This document shows, one piece after another, positions 61,779-64,000 of a stretch of 64,000 nucleotides of DNA. Location: NCBI GenBank assembly GCA_003439945.1, contig QVRM01001071.1, positions 1-64,000 of the forward strand, in the 5' to 3' direction. This DNA comes from Dermanyssus gallinae. Taxonomy: Eukaryota; Arthropoda; Arachnida; Mesostigmata; Dermanyssidae. The position numbers and the translations under genes were made by a program. The notes beneath the pieces are model-generated. The model did not search any database. It saw nothing but the letters and a program-made list of their open reading frames with translations, and was not told the DNA's origin. Every line of letters begins with the position of its first letter. Position 1 is the first letter of the stretch.

Positions 61779-63272
61779 TTGCATTATGTGTTTAAGACTT
61801 TCCAACACTGGTAGTAGCTGCAGAAGGGGTTCTAAAACCACCACTAGGGCTCTAAGTTGACCTAACAGGTCAGAACCGCCCCCTGACACGACTTGCGACA
61901 ACCGAGTTACAGCGTCGGCCGTGGTCAGGTTTGACCGCGCGAGTTTGGGTGTTCGACGCGCCGGGGTGCGTGTTAATCGCCGCCTTGACGCGAGCACTCC
62001 TTTGTTGGCGTAGGGTCTCCCCGTGCGCTTTTTAAGCTTCTTGGCGGGAAGTGGCCTGGGTGCAGGTAGTAGCAACTGCGGGTTAGGGTCTTCGGGCGAC
62101 TGGGTAATCCCGCGAACAACATTGGCGTACGTAAGTTGCCCACTTGGATGTTGCGACGTGGCGTCTAATCCAGATGTGGGGGTTATTCGACTGCTGGTGA
62201 TCTCCGCAGTTGGGTGTGTTACCCGAACCTGCTGCAGGGTTCTGGCTTCAAGGAACAATCTGTTTCTTTCTCTGAGATAGGCCAGACGGGGGCAGGACGG
62301 CGAGCCAGACGGGTGAGCACCCCGACAGTTGATACACTGTGTCTGGTTGGTGCAGCTTGCGGCAAGGTGGCCTTGACTGCCGCACTTTCTGCAGACTTGC
62401 TGTTGCGTGCAACGTTCCGCGAAATGTCCAGGCCGTAGGCATTTGTAACAAAGCCTAGGCTGGTCGGGTTCAAGCACGACATGGTGTGACTGGAATCCCA
62501 AGAATATTGAAGTGGGCGGTTGTCGGGTAAACAACAGAATTACTTTGCCCAATGGGATCCTAGCCCCAGAGTGAAGCCGCGTAAGTCGTTTTACATGGAC
62601 GACACCCAGCGGTGTTAGCTCCTTCAAAATTTCTTCCTCTGTAAGGCAAGTTGGAACTCCTTGAATTGTCGCCCTGAATGTCGATAATGATGGACAGTGG
62701 GCCGACACCAAGAAGTCTCCGAGTTTAGTTACCGGTTGCAGCTTCTGAGTAGATTCTATATCAGGAAGCCACACTATGATCGACTTTCTGTCCCCGGATA
62801 TCTTGGACTTGGACGACAAGGCATAGATGTGCTTATATATAGTTAGTAATGAACCTTCGGGAAATTCTGCTTCATTGCACTCCGGCGTCTCTTTCCGTCT
62901 AATGACTACTTTGAACGCACCCACCGAACCCGTTGATAAATATTCCTTAAGTTTCTCTAAGTTTCGTTGTTCTCTTGAGAGGGTTTTTTTCTCCCTTCTT
63001 GATGTGACGGTCACAAACCCATCATCTGGTGAATTCTCCTGAGCTTCGGCCTCGCTTTCTGGCGGCGAAGCTGGCTTCTTTCGCTTGGCGCCAACGCTCG
63101 GTTGGTATGCTGAACTCGTTTCACATGATGTATCCGTCGTCGCAGTAGGTCCGATGTTTGCAGTCGTTCTCGTTGTTGGATGTTCGTTGGGCACGGGAGA
63201 CGCACACTGTCGTAGGCGAGCTATGCCCAGGGTTGGCGGAGGCGGCTGCTTTTCCGAGTCGTCGGGTGGCAT
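61776..63272 (-). CDS. Family B ORF1: gag-like zinc-knuckle protein
   Basis: The frame is intact for 498 codons from the ATG at 63,272; the open frame extends upstream only through a non-ATG codon, so this ATG (AAAATGC) is preferred. It is the RNA-binding partner of ORF2. It has a Pro/Thr/Ser-rich N-terminus (1-95), a basic segment, and a folded middle region (about 115-265, SLLTIYKHIYALSSKSK and FRATIQGVPTCL). Three zinc knuckles follow: C275-x2-C278-x4-H283-x4-C288, C294-x2-C297-x4-H302-x4-C307 and C313-x2-C316-x3-H320-x6-C327. A basic region (410-445) and a hydrophobic leucine-rich end (455-498) complete it. Knuckles of this type are usual in I/jockey/R1-type ORF1 proteins, less expected beside an endonuclease of the restriction-like type. 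Confidence 0.85.
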   Translation of the reverse strand: MPPDDSEKQPPPPTLGIARLRQCASPVPNEHPTTRTTANIGPTATTDTSCETSSAYQPSVGAKRKKPASPPESEAEAQENSPDDGFVTVTSRREKKTLSREQRNLEKLKEYLSTGSVGAFKVVIRRKETPECNEAEFPEGSLLTIYKHIYALSSKSKISGDRKSIIVWLPDIESTQKLQPVTKLGDFLVSAHCPSLSTFRATIQGVPTCLTEEEILKELTPLGVVHVKRLTRLHSGARIPLGKVILLFTRQPPTSIFLGFQSHHVVLEPDQPRLCYKCLRPGHFAERCTQQQVCRKCGSQGHLAASCTNQTQCINCRGAHPSGSPSCPRLAYLRERNRLFLEARTLQQVRVTHPTAEITSSRITPTSGLDATSQHPSGQLTYANVVRGITQSPEDPNPQLLLPAPRPLPAKKLKKRTGRPYANKGVLASRRRLTRTPARRTPKLARSNLTTADAVTRLSQVVSGGGSDLLGQLRALVVVLEPLLQLLPVLESLKHIMQ

Positions 63273-63369
63273 TTTGATGGCTCTTTGCTGCAAGTTCTCG
63301 TAGTAGCCGACTTGATAGTTGGCCGAATTATATTTAAGCACTGTGGTACGCTCCCACAAAAAAAAAAAA

Positions 63370-63445
63370 TTACTGCGGGTTTCGAACTGAGACCGTTGGG
63401 CTGGCAGCTCGTTGCGCTACCGCCTTGGCCGTGTGCTCTGTTGCC
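63370..63445 (-). other. tRNA-like sequence in the 5' region of the family B element
   Basis: On the minus strand, ACGGCCAAGGCGG (63,432-63,420) resembles box A and GTTCGAAAC (63,387-63,379) matches box B, spaced about 45 bases as in tRNA genes. A run of 12 T (63,369-63,358) follows, which could terminate RNA polymerase III. The T stem and acceptor pair poorly, so it is a degenerate tRNA or SINE head in the same orientation as the ORFs. Confidence 0.5.
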
Positions 63446-63447
63446 AC

Positions 63448-63498
63448 CAACGCACACCTTAGCGTGTGCGTTGAAAAAAAAAAAAAAAAAAAAAAAAC
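63448..63498. repeat. 10-bp perfect hairpin followed by A25
   Basis: CAACGCACAC (63,448-63,457) and GTGTGCGTTG (63,464-63,473) pair perfectly around a 6-nt loop. A run of 25 A begins at the next base and ends at the target-site duplication. In plus orientation this looks like a retroposon 3' end, opposite to the ORFs. Confidence 0.85.
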
Positions 63499-63509
63499 GT
63501 TCTCTAGAT
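63498..63509. repeat. Target-site duplication, right copy
   Basis: ACGTTCTCTAGA repeats 58,799-58,810. The first A may belong to the A-run, so the duplication is 11 or 12 bp. Confidence 0.85.
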
Positions 63510-64000
63510 GTCCAGTTGCCTCCGACCGTCTGTGCTAATTCTCTTTTATGGAAGTTCAAAGTGCGATTAAAAAGTTAAAGAATAAGAAGATCTTCGGACC
63601 CGACCTCGTTCGGAATGAACACATAAAGGCGGCGGTACTCCTAACGCCCCTTTGGACGGCACTCTTTGACAAGCGATTGGAAACAGGTGACCTGGTCGGA
63701 ATGCTTGCTTAAGGTCATCCCAAAATGCAAATGTGACTCGCTTAGTCGATCCTCTTGGCGAGGCATTGCAAAGAAAAGCTGCATCTACAAAATAGTGTCA
63801 TGTTTCCTGGCACGCCGGCTTAGCCTCTATCTCGAAGCAAGAGGAATCATCCCTCCGGAACAGCATGAATTTCGCGCGAGACATTCGACAATGACCGCAT
63901 CCCAAGAGCTTTTAGACGAGGTGAAGCGCTTGGTCACCGTCAAGCACCAAGCACTGTACGCTGTATTTGTAGACTACAAGGCGGCGTTTGACACTGCCCC
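63510..64000 (+). pseudogene. APE-type retrotransposon, RT part after the nested insertion
   Basis: This continues the element of 57,005-58,810. Joined at the duplicated target, the frame reads NYTFSR then CPVASDRLC, one TAA stop, then MEVQSAIKKLKNKKIFGPD, the usual start of a LINE RT. After a frameshift near 63,700 the frame continues with VIPKCKCDSLSRSSWRGIAK, a PPEQHEFRARHST segment (motif 2a) and AVFVDYKAAFDTA (motif A, catalytic Asp). The window ends inside motif A, so the catalytic YADD box lies outside. The motifs resemble those of the 2A element at 41-45 kb, suggesting the same broad clade. Confidence 0.8.

Larger units (their letters stand above)
58811..63497 (-). mobile_element. Intact-looking family B non-LTR retrotransposon, nested insertion
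   Basis: The 4.69-kb insertion is flanked by a 12-bp duplication. On the minus strand it holds a 5' region of about 225 nt with a hairpin and tRNA-like sequence, ORF1 (63,272-61,776), a TAATG overlap, ORF2 (61,776-58,894) and a short 3' end of about 80 nt without poly(A). Both ORFs are open. This is the best-preserved of four family B copies. The 25-A run at its right border reads as poly(T) at the 5' end of the ORF-bearing strand, which is unexpected. Confidence 0.85.

Noticed and set aside
63273..63359. N-terminal extension of family B ORF1 by 29 codons
   Set aside because: It would need a TTG start. The ATG at 63,272 has a better context and gives the same architecture.

Overview
This is a eukaryotic, repeat-rich intergenic window with no clearly recognisable host gene. 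The composition is AT-leaning, with more than twenty (TA)n tracts, CAA/CAG trinucleotide tracts and fossils of at least eight non-LTR retrotransposon insertions plus one mariner DNA transposon. R1-like fragments and mariner fit an arthropod, and a mite or tick is possible, but nothing in the sequence proves the lineage. No rRNA gene, intact tRNA, CRISPR array or bacterial feature was seen.

Layout. From 1 to 17.9 kb there are only simple repeats, a 24-bp Thr/Ser-encoding minisatellite (11.74-12.36 kb) and a 90-bp unit duplicated between TA tracts (15.65-15.92 kb). From 17.9 to 26.5 kb lies a cluster of decayed elements: an RT remnant (+) and three copies of one family with a restriction-like endonuclease, here called family B. 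Two of these meet tail to tail in an (AAT)10(ATT)16 junction. From 26.5 to 40.4 kb the DNA is mostly unassigned and AT-rich, with a 31-bp tandem array, a 17-bp perfect hairpin and an R1-like RT remnant. From 40.4 to 45.2 kb a broken mariner is interrupted by a nearly intact, full-length 4.08-kb APE-type retrotransposon bounded by a 12-bp target-site duplication. Its ORF1 has a signal peptide, a 2A-like motif and a PHD-type finger, and its start codon sits in a perfect TISU/YY1 motif only 10 nt from the inferred 5' end. From 45.2 to 56.7 kb there is an R1-like remnant and two inverted copies of a second endonuclease family (family A). From 57.0 kb to the window end, a decayed esterase/APE/RT element is split by a complete family B element (58,811-63,497) whose two reading frames are both open.

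How the parts relate. Family B has a gag-like ORF1 with three zinc knuckles, joined to ORF2 (C2H2 finger, YLDD-type RT, restriction-like endonuclease) by an overlapping TAATG. The same overlap is kept in the older copy at 24.7 kb, which points to termination-coupled reinitiation. The 2A element, the TAATG element and the nested insertion are the most interesting content; no host pathway is visible.
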